Source of the DNA: Annulohypoxylon bovei var. microspora
Lineage: Eukaryota > Ascomycota > Sordariomycetes > Xylariales > Hypoxylaceae
Direction: 5' to 3'
Assembly: GCA_022836615.1 (NCBI GenBank)
Contig: MU405259.1
Location: 1-64,000 of the forward strand
DNA length: 64,000 nt
Part shown: positions 42,831-55,921 of the stretch, one piece after another
Numbering within the stretch: the first letter of the stretch is position 1
Layout of the letters: every line of letters starts with the position of its first letter
Translations under genes and position numbers: made by a program
The notes under the pieces: model-generated
The model's database searches: none
What the model saw: the letters and a program-made list of their open reading frames with translations, nothing else
Told to the model about the DNA's origin: nothing

Positions 42831-45800
42831 GGCGAGCGACTAAGTCTGACAGCGGGAAAGGCGAGGGGGGGAGGGGAAAGGAAGACAAGGGGTATGCCAG
42901 CAGAGTTGCGAGTAAGTCATTTGAAAATAGAAATGATCGAGGACGAAAACGAAGGCGAAGATGGATACGATACTCTCAAGGCAAGTAAGTGCAAGTAGTC
43001 GTAAGGCAGATGCTGAGGCGACGTGGTGTAAATCGCAACAGAGAGACCTATTGTGCCCGAAGATCTAGGCCATCAGGTGGCAGTGATGGGCTAGGTAAAC
43101 TTCAGATAGCAAGGTAGGGTGGTGGTGTACTGGGGACTGCGCCGGGATTCCTAGAGGGTTAAAGGGAGGGTGTGGGAGTCTCGCAAGAGGGTAAAGAGAC
43201 GCGCGCAAAATAAAATGTACGGCCCAAGCGCGCGTCTTGGACAAGACTTCAACCGAGGAGTAGGTAAAGCGAGCGTGTCTCAGTTGAGTAAGTTAAGTTG
43301 TACAAACGAGGGAGTATGAGCCGTGGTCGTTGAGAGAATGTGCGCGGCGATCTCCTAGGTTGCTTTGCGTCTACAAGGGTAGCGCGGTGGAACAGGGTGG
43401 TTTTTCTGGTTAACCAGGGGGCCTCCTTGGGTATGTATGAGTACTTCCGTACCCTCTGAGAGCGAAATAATAATAATAAAATGGAGATTGTTAGGATGAA
43501 ATGGCTTGTTCCCTAGTCCGGCTTTGTTATTATTTTTTCCTCTTCTTTCTTTTTGTTTTTTTTAAAGAGCCCAGAGAGCCCCAAACTTTTTTCACGCCGA
43601 GCAAACGAGCGCCCTCCTCGTGCAGAAAACCCCAACTACCCAGGTAGGTAGGTATTGTGTTGTACCTTGTAACAATAACAACCGGAGATAATCCTTTAAA
43701 ACGAAGAGGCGCTGGTGCCGAATTCTTCCTCTCCCTCCTTCTGTCTCTTCGGGTTTGCTTCTGTCTGTATGTTGTCTGATATATATGCCTGATACTGGTA
43801 TATACCTAGTTCCAGACGAGTCCATTTGCGTCGCATGAATCGTAAACTGCGGCACTAGATCGAGATAAACAAGTGATCGGTAGAATTGCTAGGCTCTAGA
43901 GCTGGCCGTCCATGCCCCGGATCTGGGTTCGGAGGCTTTTCTGGTTCACCTTAGCCCCAATGCAAGAACCAAAGCACAAGCAGAGAGTGAGTGAGAGCTA
44001 AGGTTGCGAGACGCGCGGGTTGGCGTGCAGCGGCGGCCGCTACTAGCCAGCAGGTCATATGCTGAAATTATATGCCATTAGGAAGTATCGTGCATGGCCA
44101 CTGCAACCATCACGATTTCGGCCTGATAGTTACTGGACTGTCGATATGCAGCTTTCTCCTTCTTGCAGATGGGCAATACATCCATGTCGTTAGCTGTGAG
44201 CCAATCCCGCTAGCCACTTAGACAAATCGGGTCGCCTGACTAGACTCTCTTGCATTGGGCTGGTAAGAATTGAGAAACATTGAATATTGCCCATCTTCTT
44301 AGAGGCCAATTCCCACACCACCATCATCGCAAGTCTCTGCTGCTAGCTCTCCAGCAGTGTCTGTCCTACACCGCCAAAGAGGCATCGCGAGAGACCAACG
44401 GAAAGTAATGTGATCGGAAAGACAACAGAATAGCATAAGCATAAGCAATAGAACTGGAAATCCCATTAGCTCCCGTACAACCAAGGCCATTGCTCAGGAG
44501 AAGGGTTTGAATCCCATTGGTCCTTCATCCTTTACCCAGCACCTCCGCTGGCTGGCTTTTGTTAGCTGTCGAAGTCATGCTCGCTCGATAGCGGGTCCCT
44601 CGTCGCGGCCGCTTGACTGGCCGAGAGTCGCTGAAAACTCACCAATCGCAACGCCGAGGAGGAACTTCCAGAGCATTCACACGCTTAGCGACCAAGCACA
44701 GATCAAGCGTTCGTCACATATGACGAGCCGCAAGCCGCAAAGGGGTTGATTTAGTCCTTCCCGGGGCTATAAAAAGATGCCTCGAGTATACAGACTTTTT
44801 TTCGATCTGAATAAATTTGAATGCATCATTTTGAGATGCTCTAGCATCGAACATTTTACGATCTAAAGATTGCGTAGCTTCGGACGCCAGACCTTATATA
44901 TGTTGTATATCGCTCTAGCACCCATACCGCCTTTTCCCTGCCTCAACTTCAGGCTCTGTTCTATGCATAATGAGTTGGCAATTCCTCATAGGGGACCCAC
45001 CCACTTCAGGTATAACCCGTCATTGCTCGCAGCAAAGATCCCCGACGGTGATCCTGGACACGACAAGAGACATCGATTAAGAGCGATGTGATTTCCTGGG
45101 GTGCTGGCCGGTTCATGATGAGTGCCGACGCCATTACGTATGTCAAGGTGATCGGAAGCGGCTATCCTTTAGTCCTATGTTGCAACCATCATGGCTGGTT
45201 CATGAGCTTAAGATGTTGGTGCCTGTACCACGTTTCTATATCGATTGGTTCAATTCTGTACTGCAGATTCAAGTCTCGAGAGACCGGACTTGTCCAATGT
45301 GGTGATAGTGTGGCTCGGTGATTCGAGCCCTACCTACCTAGGTATGTTTCCCCCTGATTGCCCAGGTAGGTAGTTGTCGTCGCCCATCTTGTCGCTATCG
45401 ACTGTGCTGACTTTTACTATCATTCCTGACAACTGAAGAGATCCCATTCCCGAAATAGTAATGAACGCATAAACGTGCCGGACATTTTATTGCCTAGGTA
45501 GGTAATGAATGCCAGGAGAACGGAGCATTCATCTTCTCAATCCACGGAGAGTTGCAGAAGTCTTGGAAGTCTTGGAGCACACTTCCGGATGCTGAACCGG
45601 GTTGATCTCTCGCTGTGGTGACTCCAACGACACATCTCCTGGTATTAGACAATGTCTGTTTGCCTACTAGGTAGTAGGTGCCATTCATTATCAATATTAC
45701 TACTACGCCAACATGGAGATGTCCAGCATTAATGGTATTTAAGTCGAAGGATTGACAGCAAGGGAATCAAGCCCTAGAGGACCAAGGGGTGCTTTTGAGT

Positions 45801-46855
45801 TCATGAAAAGCATAGCAACAGCTACCCAGCTACCCACATAGCTAGTCGCCCCCTGAAGTTTAAAAAAGGGTAGGAGGTCACGGGTGATATATGTACCTAT
45901 ACTTAACTCTAAGTAGGTACAATACCCCCTACACGTAAATATGAGTAGATTACTGCTTAAATATTAAGGTTGACAGGTACCAACATCGACTTCATTTTTC
46001 ATTTTGCGACATCAAATCAGTATTGATGCCGTTATTCTAATACTTCTAGGTAGGTACTGTACATTGCGATGCAGTGTTGTACAAAGTCCCCTGCTAACCT
46101 GCACTAAGGACCAATGGTTAGCGATCCTGTCTAGTGAAATGGTGGGGCAGGTAGCAGGTCATAGGCTTCGGATAATTGAACTCTGCTCCGAATTTGCAAA
46201 GGTTGGCGCGCCACGCCTTCCATTTCCTCTTCACGTACAGTGCAGCGCAGCGCAGGTCGGCAACTCAGCAGGTACAGTACAACTTACAATTTTCAAGGTT
46301 CTGATTTGGGACTTGGGGAGGAAGATTACAGCTGCACCTACAACTTCTATTTTTTTTTTTCTTCGGCGATGACAACGCCCTCACGATATTTTTTCACTAA
46401 ACAACAACCATTCTACCAAACCTCCCGACAAAGGAACCTGCTAAACTCCGCGTGTCCCGCGCACCTTTAATACTTATTCATGGACGTGTAATTGGCAAAA
46501 TTGGCGAATCAACTGCCTGCAATGTCATTGGGACCGCGCACGAGATAGCATCCGTTCCTGTCGTCCTCTCTCTACCCTCTACCTTCTACCTTAGTTTCCG
46601 CCCATCTAATTCTTCGCAATCTCCCCTTCTTCTCGCCAACGCCAACTCCCATTTTCTCTCTTATGTTCGCATATCCGAAATCGCCGTCGCACGACCTTGA
46701 TTTCTTTGATTTCCTCGATAATCTAACATCTCCGATTTATCTTCAGCCGCAAACCTAACTCCGCCAATTCCTCTTACTACCAACCTAACTCCATTCATCC
46801 ATTGCCGTGTTTCCTGCGACAATAGAACCAAGGTGCCCTCGGCTTTGTAGCCATC
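42831..46855. other. Divergent intergenic region between the AT-hook gene and SET2
   Basis: 4 kb without a recognised gene. It contains leader-like DNA near both starts (purine-rich at 42840-43500; C/T-rich at 46560-46820), a TTTTTCTTTTTGTTTTTT tract near 43535-43562 and CCTAGGTA motifs near 45338 and 45496. Small frames at 44299-44490 (-) and 44507-44749 (+) are not supported. Confidence 0.4.
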
Positions 46856-49825
46856 ATGGAGGACGAGGACCGTCTCAAGGATGGCTTGGAGGACCTTTCT
46901 GTCGATGCAACACCCGCGTCGCAGCACGCTGCTATCAAGAAAGAGAGTGAAAGCACCGCGTCATCGCCAAATGCCAGCAAAGAATCTAGGTCGAGGAGCC
47001 TATCGCCCGATGACCAGAAGGCGCGCAGTGATAGTGCATCTACTCCCGACGGCCACCCACCGAAGCTTACTCGCAAGGCATCTTCTAAGATGGCACCTCG
47101 ACCTGTTCAACTAATCGATGATCTACCTGATGTTACCACAGAGTCTTTTCTTCATTTCCAAGTAATTCCAGACTGCCTATACGGCTCTAAGTCTCTTGGA
47201 TCGACAGATCACGACGCGCTGGATTGCGATTGTAGCGAAGAATGGCGTACGTACTCCTTATCCTCACTAATTTTATAGGGGGTTATGGGGCGCTAACAGG
47301 CATGTTTCAGGGGGCGGCATGAACCACGCCTGCGGCGATGATTCGGACTGTATTAATCGAGCAACAAAGATGGAGTGTGTCGACGGCGACTGCAATTGCG
47401 GTGATGGTTGTCAAAACCAACGATTCCAGCGCAAGCAATATGCTGATGTTTCGGTCGTTCAAACCGATAAGAAGGGGTTCGGTCTCCGAGCTAACACGCC
47501 TCTTGAAGCTAACGATTTCATATTTGAGTACATCGGAGAAGTTATCAACGAGCCCACTTTCCGAAGGAGGACAATTCAATATGATAAGGAGGGCATTCGT
47601 CACTTCTATTTCATGTCACTGACCAAGAATGAATTTGTAGATGCGACTAAGAAGGGAAATCTCGGTCGTTTTTGCAACCATTCATGTAACCCAAACTGCT
47701 ACGTGGATAAATGGGTTGTTGGTAGCAAACTTCGCATGGGCATATTTGCCTCGAGAAAGATTCAACCTGGCGAGGAATTGGTCTTCAATTACAACGTCGA
47801 TAGGTACGGAGCCGATCCCCAACCCTGCTACTGCGGGGAACCAAACTGCATTGGATTCATCGGAGGTAAGACCCAAACCGAGCGGGCAACGAAACTATCC
47901 GATGCAACCATCGAAGCTCTTGGTATCGACGATGGTGATGGCTGGGACACTGCTGTCGCAAAGAAACCACGCAAGAAGAAGATTACGGAAGATGACGAGG
48001 AGTATGTTAACAGCGTACAAGCTCGTGGGCTGGATGAGAAGGATGTTACTAAAGTCATGGCCACCCTCATGCAGTGCAAGGAGAAATGGATTGCCGTCAA
48101 GTTGCTTCAGCGTATCCAAATTAGCGACGATGACCGAGTACGCAACCGAGTTGTACAGATGCACGGTTACCAAATTCTCAAGACGGCACTAAATAACTTT
48201 TTGGACGACAACAATGTTGTTCTCCAGATTCTCGACATCCTCTACCAATTTCCTCGACTAACTAGGAACAAGATATCTGATTCTAAGATTGAATCAACTA
48301 TCCAGTCACTGATAAGTTCAGAGCACGAAAACGTAGCTTCGGAAGCTACACGATTGCTAGAGGAATGGAGTAAGCTAGAAATAGCGTATCGAATTCCCCG
48401 AAAGAAGTTGGACCCGAACGCTCAATCAACACCGAGCGCACAACCTATCAATTCTTTCGAGGAACGTCGCGGAAATCGCCTAGAGGAAACACCCGTCAAG
48501 AACACATTTACCCTTCCGGAGAATATTCCTAAGGGTCCACGAAGCAATGTTCCTCAGCGAAACCAAAACTATTTCAGTAATCAACGCTTCCGCCGACCTC
48601 AGGTTCAGAATCTTCCCCCTGGCTGGTTTGCAGCCACGGATAAGCGGGGGAGCTTGTATTACTACACCCGCAACGGCACCACAACATGGCAAAAGCCAAC
48701 CGCGCCACCCGAGTCAGCCCAGTCGCAGCCGAGAGGTCCATCTGTAGCAGAGCAGCGACAGAAGACGTTGCAAGACATCATCGACGCTGTGACGAAGCCG
48801 GACAACGTTCCCAGACGGTCGGCATCACAAACTCCGCAAACTAGCACGCCTACCCAGGAACCCAAGAAAGAAAAGTGGCGCTCTCTACCAATTGAGAAGC
48901 AGATGAAGATTTACGAGAACACGGTATGTGAGATATCAATTACTAATATTCTTCTGGATTGCTAACTTTATCATAGCTTTTCCCGCATGTAAAGTATGTC
49001 ATGGATAAGTTTCGCCACAAGCTCCCTAGGGATGACCTGAAGAAGTTTGCCAAGGATGTCAACAAGAAACTAGTTGCATCGGACTACAAGAACAGCCGTG
49101 TCGAGGATCCAACATCAATTACCGAGAAGCAGGAGAAGAAGGTCAAGAAATACGTCAAGGATTTCTTTGATCGTGCAGTGGAGAAATACAAGGCACATGA
49201 GAAGAGAAAGGCTGAACGAGCTGACCATGCGCATGACGCAGCACGACCAAGTGACAGTATCGACTCCATCGTAACACCAGCTATCAAAGATGAAGACATC
49301 GCAATGACAGACGACGAGACAGGCTCAACTCCTAGCAGCCTTGATCGAAAGCGAAAGCGTGAAGATGATGTGGCAGGCTCTCCTAGCGTGACCCCTTCTG
49401 AGCCGCCTTCGATGAAGCGCCTTAAAGAAGACGAAGCTGACGTTCCGAGTCCTCCACCTCCGCCTCCCCCGCCCATTGATGGCGAGGCTGCGCCGGACAT
49501 GGTTACTGAGCAGGACAAGGCACTTGGTGAACTTAATGATGCCTTGCTGCATGAAAATGACGAGGAGCAGCGTATAGCTGCCGAAGCAGAACGACAGAAA
49601 CTACGAGAAGAGGAAGCAGCACTTGAACGAGAAAACGAGCTTAACATGCTCGCTTTCGAGCAAGAACAACAAGACATGAATGGTAAGTTGGTGAATGGAA
49701 ACCACCATATTGATGAAGGAGTTTCTCGAACTCAGGAGAACACAAGTGGTGGCTTGGATTCGGTTGGGGAGGACGGTGCTGCAATTCAGCACAGCGCTAG
49801 GAAGCATGAGGTTATGAGCCACTAA
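46856..49825 (+). CDS. SET2: Histone H3 lysine-36 methyltransferase SET2
   Basis: Co-transcriptional H3K36 methyltransferase recruited by phosphorylated RNA polymerase II. Three exons, 46856-47246, 47311-48923 and 48977-49825, give 950 residues; donors are GTACGT and GTATGT, and the frame is kept at both junctions. Domains in order: acidic/Ser N-terminus; AWS cysteine cluster (about 120-170, CDCSEEW across intron 1, then [17 protein letters not shown]); SET (about 172-295) with NHSCNPN at 253-259 and FNYN at 289-292; post-[11 protein letters not shown] (303-310); a helical TFIIS-like segment (about 370-460); a WW domain ([19 protein letters not shown], from 565); and an SRI domain (about 655-745), split by intron 2, that binds the polymerase CTD. 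A coiled-coil acidic tail follows, with a Pro run (PPPPPPPP). All catalytic motifs are present. Confidence 0.96.
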
Positions 49826-51263
49826 GCATGTACAGGCGCCATGAGCCATCGAATTGCTAGGTCTTGTCCAGTAACCCCACTCTCACATGAGCTTAGGCGT
49901 CGCAGCTAAAATGCTCGAAGGAGGAAGCATTCATAACAAACCCTCTATTAATACGTCCATACCAACATTTGGCGATAATCATGAAGACGATCCACGTCAT
50001 CGACTCTTCACTATCTACTGAATCACATTTTGCGTATCAATTCCTACTTAATCCATTTCTCGGGCGGGCTTTTCTACTACGGTTTTTACACTATACAAAG
50101 GTCGCCGATCTTGCTTTGCATTTTCCCGGACAAAGGGGGGCGGGTTTTTTACGGTCCAGGTCTTTTTAAACATTGGCGGCGTTTCGGTAAAGGACATGTC
50201 TGAGTCTTACTTGCATTTGACCACCCCATCCATCTATCATCATCATCGACCGGTAACGGAGCAACACGGGAAAGAAAGATCCCTTTTTCTGAGAGGAAGG
50301 AGAAAGGGGGCGTATCATGAGGATGACCTACCTAATAGGAGCATGTTCCGGAGAAAAGAGAGGAGGGTGTACTGCTATGAATGATTGTTTTTGTTTTTTT
50401 TGCTTCTCCCGGGGCGTCGCAACATCCGAGCAGTGTCTGATACGAGGTGAATCGATACCAGATAGCGCGTCAAAAAATACCGACATTAACACACGCGGGC
50501 TTTTTCTTCCTACAATCTGCGAAGCCGTGGTCAGGTGTGCGAGATACGATATGTAGAGAAGCGGATGGACAAGGATTGATTGGGGGGATTTTTTGTGTTA
50601 TAAACCAGGGGCTAGCCCAGTACATAACCGCCGGTGATCCAATCATCAAAGTCAATAGAAGAGAAGGACGAAAAGAGGCTTTCTTACGAGAAAAGCTTAT
50701 TTTGGGACTATTTTGCATACCTAGTACATTCACAATTCGCGATACGTTGATTATGTACTCTGATTGATTGGTTGATTGACTGACCAGCCGTCCCCAGTAG
50801 GGCAGACTTTGTAGATTGATTCTATGCATGTTGCCCGTGATAACTAATTGCTTCAATGTTTCCACTCCACCCATAGTACTTTTCCATGCGGAGGCGATTC
50901 CAATTCCGATCCCATAACCTGCGCGTGGCCCAACCTCCCGATGTATCGGATAATTAAGACGAGACCCGGATATGTAAGTGTGGTACCCGGACCAATGCAC
51001 GTATGCCGCCCATTTTACGCAAGATCGAATGTTGGCGGATGGGGATGAGATAATCATTTCCCTTTCCTCACCCATCTTTATTTCTCTACCTCCCTCCCCC
51101 TCATCGCTTACCGCCTACCCCAACGTACGTTTCAAGCTCCGTCTCCTTCGTAAGATTCATATATGCCATTACCCTAAGTATCATAACTATCCACTCGAAA
51201 AACAAATCCAACTTATTTCCTGTATCTTTTCTCTGCCTAGCAATCGAGAAATGAGAAGAAAAA
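49826..51263. other. Convergent intergenic region
   Basis: 3' regions of SET2 (+) and UGA1 (-). TGATTGATTGGTTGATTGAC repeats lie near 50760-50779 and C/T-rich DNA near 51060-51120. Open frames up to 201 codons (minus 50470-51075) show no family resemblance and are not called. Confidence 0.45.
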
Positions 51264-52832
51264 TCAGCTCTTGACAATCTTCTCCAGGGCCTCGACCAGG
51301 ATATCGGCGTGCTGCTTCTCGAAGATCAGCATGGGGCGCAGGCGCACGGCACGCTCGCCGGAGCCGCCGATGTTGACGCCGAACTTCTTAGCCTTCTTGA
51401 GGAACTCGTCGCGTTTCGGGTTGTCGAAGGCGATGAAGGTGCCCTGGCCCTTGCCGCGCAGGTTGTCGAACTGGCCGGGGTACTTCTTGGCGAGCCCCTC
51501 GAGCTTTCCGTAGAGGTAGTCGCCGACCTTGGCGGTGTTGGCGACCAGATCTTTCTTCAGTATCTCGTCGATAATGGCGCGGAAGAGGATGGCGCGGGCC
51601 GGGTCGCCCATCCACGTGTTGAACTGGCGGTACGGCTTGTTGGGGCGCAGCGACGGGTCCCCGTAGTAGTAGCCCGCGGTCTGAGCCTTCTTGCTGAAAG
51701 TCACCATGTCGGGCGGCGAGGGCAGGTCCCAGTGGGAGTGGGCCCAGAATTTGCCAGTGGCGCCAACACCCGTCTGGACCTCGTCGACGATTAGTAGGAT
51801 GCCGTGTTGCTTAGTCAGCTCGCGCAGGCCACGGAAGAAGGCGGGCGAGGCATGGTTGTCGCCACCCTCGGACTGGATGGGCTCGACGATGACGGCGGCG
51901 GGAGGGACGTGGTAGTTTAGAATAAGGTGCTTGACCTCTGCGAGCGAGTCGGCCTCTGCCTTTGCGTTCTCCTCAACATGCTCCTCGAGAGGGTACTTGA
52001 GCTGAGGGAAGGTGGCTTGCGGCCAGTCGAAGGCGGGGATGTCTAGCTTGTGGATGGGCTTCGACCTAGTCGTCGAGAGGGTGCCGAAGAGACGTCCATG
52101 GAAGGAGGTCTTGAACGACAGGATAGAGAGCTCCGAGGCGCCAGGTGTCTTGTTCAGCATAGAAGAGTCCAGCTCCTCTTGCGTGAATTCGACGTGAGGA
52201 CCACCACGCTCACGCTGTCGTCGCCACATGAAGGCGGCTTTGAAAGCGGTCTCGTTCGCGTCCGATCCAGCCATTCCCGTGAAGACTTGGTCGAGCCCCT
52301 TGGGTGCTACCTTAAGGATACCAGTCTCTAAGATCTCGGCCCAGTCGTGCGAAGGGAAGTTGCCCAGAGCGGGCCTGTTGATCAGCGCGGTAATCATCTC
52401 GGGGCTCTCAGCGGCTTTCCTCAGAACCGGGTTGTTGTAGCCGACAGGTATCGAAGCGATTTGAGCGTAACTTGAGAAGTGTCAGTTTCCACTTGGAGGT
52501 ACAGAGTAACAGCCCCTATACAAGCTCACTTACACATCTAGCAGGATGTTTCCATCGGGGTCGGCAATGTAGTTTCCGATACTCTTTGTGTAATCGGCAA
52601 GCATGTTCAAGCTTCGAGTGTCGAAGACTTTGTCTAGTTTGGAGATATACTCCTTAGAAGCTGGACCGGGAATGTCCGTCTTCACTACAGGAGCCTCAGG
52701 CTCGCCGGAGAAGTAGCTGTTAACCATCCTTGTGCTTGATACGGAAAACTGACGAGTTAGAGTTCGAGATATGACAGGTCTTGAGATGGCAGAAAGGGGC
52801 CGTAGAGCGGCTCGATGGCGAAGGGCAGCCAT
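51264..52832 (-). CDS. UGA1: 4-aminobutyrate aminotransferase (GABA transaminase)
   Basis: PLP enzyme converting GABA plus 2-oxoglutarate to succinate semialdehyde plus glutamate in the GABA shunt. Exons on the minus strand are 52832-52534 and 52470-51264, joined as GAT GT|T TAC over a 63-nt GTAAGT intron, giving 501 residues. The N-terminus is rich in Arg/Ser/Ala without acids for 35 residues (MAALRHRAALRPLSAISRPV), a probable mitochondrial presequence. Family features are NYIADPDGNILLDVYAQIAS, FTGMAGSDANETA, the PLP-binding aspartate in LLIVDEVQTGVGATG (Asp329), and the lysine pair in TFSKKAQTAGYYYG (Lys360/361), one of which forms the Schiff base. GC at third positions is much higher in the 3' half (51264-51960) than near the start. 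Confidence 0.95.
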
Positions 52833-54935
52833 CTTTTATCTATTGCCTCTATTTCCTCTATTGCCTCTAGAAATGCGGGCTTCGCTCCTAGCCACCGGCG
52901 AGTCTCAGTAAGCCCGGGATGACGGGGGTACGCAACCGGTAGCTAATTGGCTGTAAATGGATTAGAAGGGTTAGAGGAATGGATTCTATTCCACTTCTTT
53001 GAAAAAATTCTACCTCGACAGGAGAAATGGAAAACTTTAAAGAGACTAATTGACTAAAAGGATCGGGTCTTTGAGGAATAATGAAGGTAATAAAGGGACG
53101 GTTTATCGTTTATCGACCTTATCATTCGTAGCGGGGACCGGACAAGAGCGGGTCTAACGAAAGCAAGCTTTTGCGGGGGTCTGACTCGTAGGTTTGATTG
53201 GTGAGCAGTGAACTACGTCAGCGATATTCGGGCAAAGTTCTTTACGTAATGGCGCGCTACCCGTCCTATCGTCACGGCCGCCCCGCAGTGATCGAGCCCC
53301 CGGGTCCCTGACCGAAGCACCAGCGACCCGGCTCCAGGTGAGCCTCGAATTAGCAATTGCGGAATCTGGAAGGTCCATGCGTTATCGTAGTTATCGTGAT
53401 ATCGCCTGAATCGCCTCAGCCCGCATACCCACTAGTATTTTCCCGACATCGCTGCCGATAATCAACATTTCCATTTCTGTATTTATACTTACGAATTGTC
53501 GTACGTTAAAACAACATCTTTTTACTATGTATATGACTCGTTTATCAAGATGGTGTGTAGGTCTAGATGTAGGTATCTATATTAGGTGTCTCCCAAAATG
53601 CCAATGCAACACCGACCTTCCCAACAACCAGTATAATACAAAGTTGTGTAGCAGCGATGGTAGGTGATATCAGGCATATGCGACTGCGGCAATGCATGCG
53701 ACGTCCTTGGCAAATGCCACGACCTTTATGATAAAAGTCAGATCATGAGAAAGGGGAAAATAAAAACATATTAAACTTAACATACCTAACAGGTAGGTAG
53801 GACCGTAGGTACACTTGCGACAAAGGAATCAAGCTATCGTTAGAGTGTTGATATCGTCGAATAGGGGCGAATAGAAAAGTAGGTACGTGTATAAGTTATC
53901 ACAAACCTCTATAACATTTCCAAAAGTATATCTTACGAATGCTGCGTGTTATCTGTAAGATTTCTCGCAAATGCTAAGACATGAACTATCTTCAAAATAA
54001 CCATTGCTTTCCATTCAAATCACTGGGGTATAATCTATTGTTTTGGAAGGTCAATGTTGCAAAGTTGCCTGTATAGCGTATAAGATCTGTTCCTGGCTAC
54101 AATTTCGTAAGAAATATTGTACAAAGTCAACGGCCAGTCTCAGATGAATAGGCTAGGTGAGAAATGATAAATGTAAATACATCCATATGTTCTTGAAGAT
54201 CCACGAAGATCCGAGTTCGAGTTTACTTGCCCAGGTAGGCATACAACGACACTACCATCCCGGTTTATATTAGGTGACAGGTATCATATTATTCGAGCGT
54301 TATGGTGCCATATGCGCTCGTGTACCTACATAGTCATAGTAGGATACTCTTGTCCTGGTTGGATCGCAATACTTCAAAATATGACCGAGATCTTTATTCT
54401 TTGCCAAACCTTCAACTTAATGGAATCAGTTGTGTGACTTTCTAGCCTCTTAACTACCTAGTAAATTGGTACAACTTCTTGTAATCCAATGCAGTATAGT
54501 AGGCTTCAAACTGACACTCAATGGTGCTATCTCCTTGATTGGCTTCAGTCTACAAGCCCCTTTAAACCCAACTCATATAACCTAGTAGGCTAGACTTGAT
54601 ACACAAGGTAACTTTCTCAACTTGTTATGATTCAGCTTTAGAAATGCGAGTGGGCTATTACATAAAGGGGACGCATTTAGGGAGATTCGTAGACCTAAGC
54701 CATTTAAGGGGATAAAAAGGGTCTCGCGGTAAGTTTGAACCATCCAAGGCAACAAATACAAGAAATCGATATCAGAAAACCTTCCAACTCCCTTTGATAA
54801 TGTTTGGTTTACTACCTCTTATACTACATCTTCAATCCAGGATCGCATATAACGTACAATTATCAGTCGGAGTGATATATGATAGAGTTAAAACTATCAT
54901 GTTGCTTACTGATTTTCTTTCATTCTGCACCGTGA
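52833..54935. other. Gene-poor region upstream of UGA1
   Basis: UGA1 promoter, then A/T-rich DNA with scattered TAGGTAGG motifs (about 53790). No coding sequence is recognised up to about 54.9 kb. Confidence 0.45.
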
Positions 54936-55136
54936 TTAAAATCGAGAATTGTTTCTATTCCTCAATACCGAACTAAAACACACGATGGAAACTCCATATC
55001 TGGAGACTGGCTGTTGAAGGACTGGCTAGATCGGGTTCCGGCCTATCAAAGGATCGGTTATTGGGAGAAGATCTGGTGGTGGCTGGTCCTGGGACAGCAC
55101 GTACAAGGAGCTGAACCTGTATGTACAGTGATCTAG
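54936..55136 (+). other. Interrupted coding-like stretch
   Basis: A 66-codon frame without ATG, stop to stop, reads GDWLLKDWLDRVPAYQRIGY and WEKIWWWLVLGQHVQGAEPV. It looks protein-like, but the opposite strand over the same bases is also open and Pro/Ser-rich, so strand and reality are uncertain. Probably a relic or chance. Confidence 0.2.
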
Positions 55137-55450
55137 GACAGATAGACCTAGAACTCCCTGTGCAACAGCGATGTTACTACCGCATCCACCAAGTTTACAT
55201 CGCAATACTAGGTCACTTATGTGGTTCGATTTGCCCTGTAAGCTCGAGGCCTCCTGATAGGATAATTAGAAATTCAAGGATATCAAGTTTCGGCTTGCTG
55301 TATATGTTGGGAGCCCTCTTCCCCTTTCTATCCCTTGGTAAAAGCATGATCTCGAAAATCGACGAATGACTTGTAGTGTGTAAGTAGGTAGTGACACTGT
55401 ATTTAGACACTTGGGTTCAACGAGCTATCAAACTAATCTAACTGCATCAT

Positions 55451-55905
55451 CTAAACTCCAGATCCGAGCGGCATACCTTTGCTGCCACTTGGTAACCCCC
55501 AATCTTCTATGCGTTCGTTAGACGTATCCACTCGTTTGCTCAGGTCTTCCAATGCAGAACTGGCATGAAAAGGATTAGGAGGAATGGCGGCAGCTCTTGT
55601 GATTGGAAAACCTTTTCTTCACCCATAAGTAGTTCCAGCCTGTGATTTATCGTTCTCTTCTTGAGCCGGTCAACAGCCTACGCAGTAAGACCATGGCCGT
55701 TTTCGCGGAAACAAATGATGTCGCCTGTTGCTGCTCCTGGAGCATTACGGACCAGCTCTTCGGAATACGCTTCTGGCCATTGAGGCGAGGTCTTGCCGTG
55801 AGGTTCACCGAGCAGCATACGATCTACAATCACATATAAAAGATCTGAAGGTGTAACGTCAGACGCTGGTCGGGAGTGAGGTATCTCATGCTCAAGCGCT
55901 TCGAG
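55451..55905 (-). pseudogene. Decayed gene fragment of unknown family
   Basis: On the minus strand, 75 sense codons from 55905 (LEALEHEIPHSRPASDVTPS, DLLYVIVDRMLLGEPHGKTS, GDIICFRENGHGLTA) run into a TAG at 55680-55678. The same frame then continues with VDRLKKRTINHRLELLMGEE. Near 55620 the coding-like frame shifts by one base to KGFPITRAAAIPPNPFHASS and LEDLSKRVDTSNERIEDWGL, ending at a TAG at 55453-55451. One nonsense codon plus one frameshift in otherwise protein-like sequence suggests a pseudogene; unrecognised introns are the alternative. No start codon is seen and the 5' end is missing. I do not recognise the family. Confidence 0.4.
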
Positions 55906-55921
55906 TTATAAGGCCTACACT

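Noticed and set aside
44299..44490. Minus-strand 63-codon frame with a signal-peptide-like start
   Set aside because: Hydrophobic N-terminus only; no family, no intron support, and composition fits chance in non-coding DNA.
44507..44540. Possible tRNA T-loop (GGTTTGAATCCC)
   Set aside because: Only a partial stem and no upstream cloverleaf.
50470..51075. Minus-strand 201-codon open frame between SET2 and UGA1
   Set aside because: No domain resemblance and overlapping open frames on the other strand. Likely 3' UTR or intergenic DNA.
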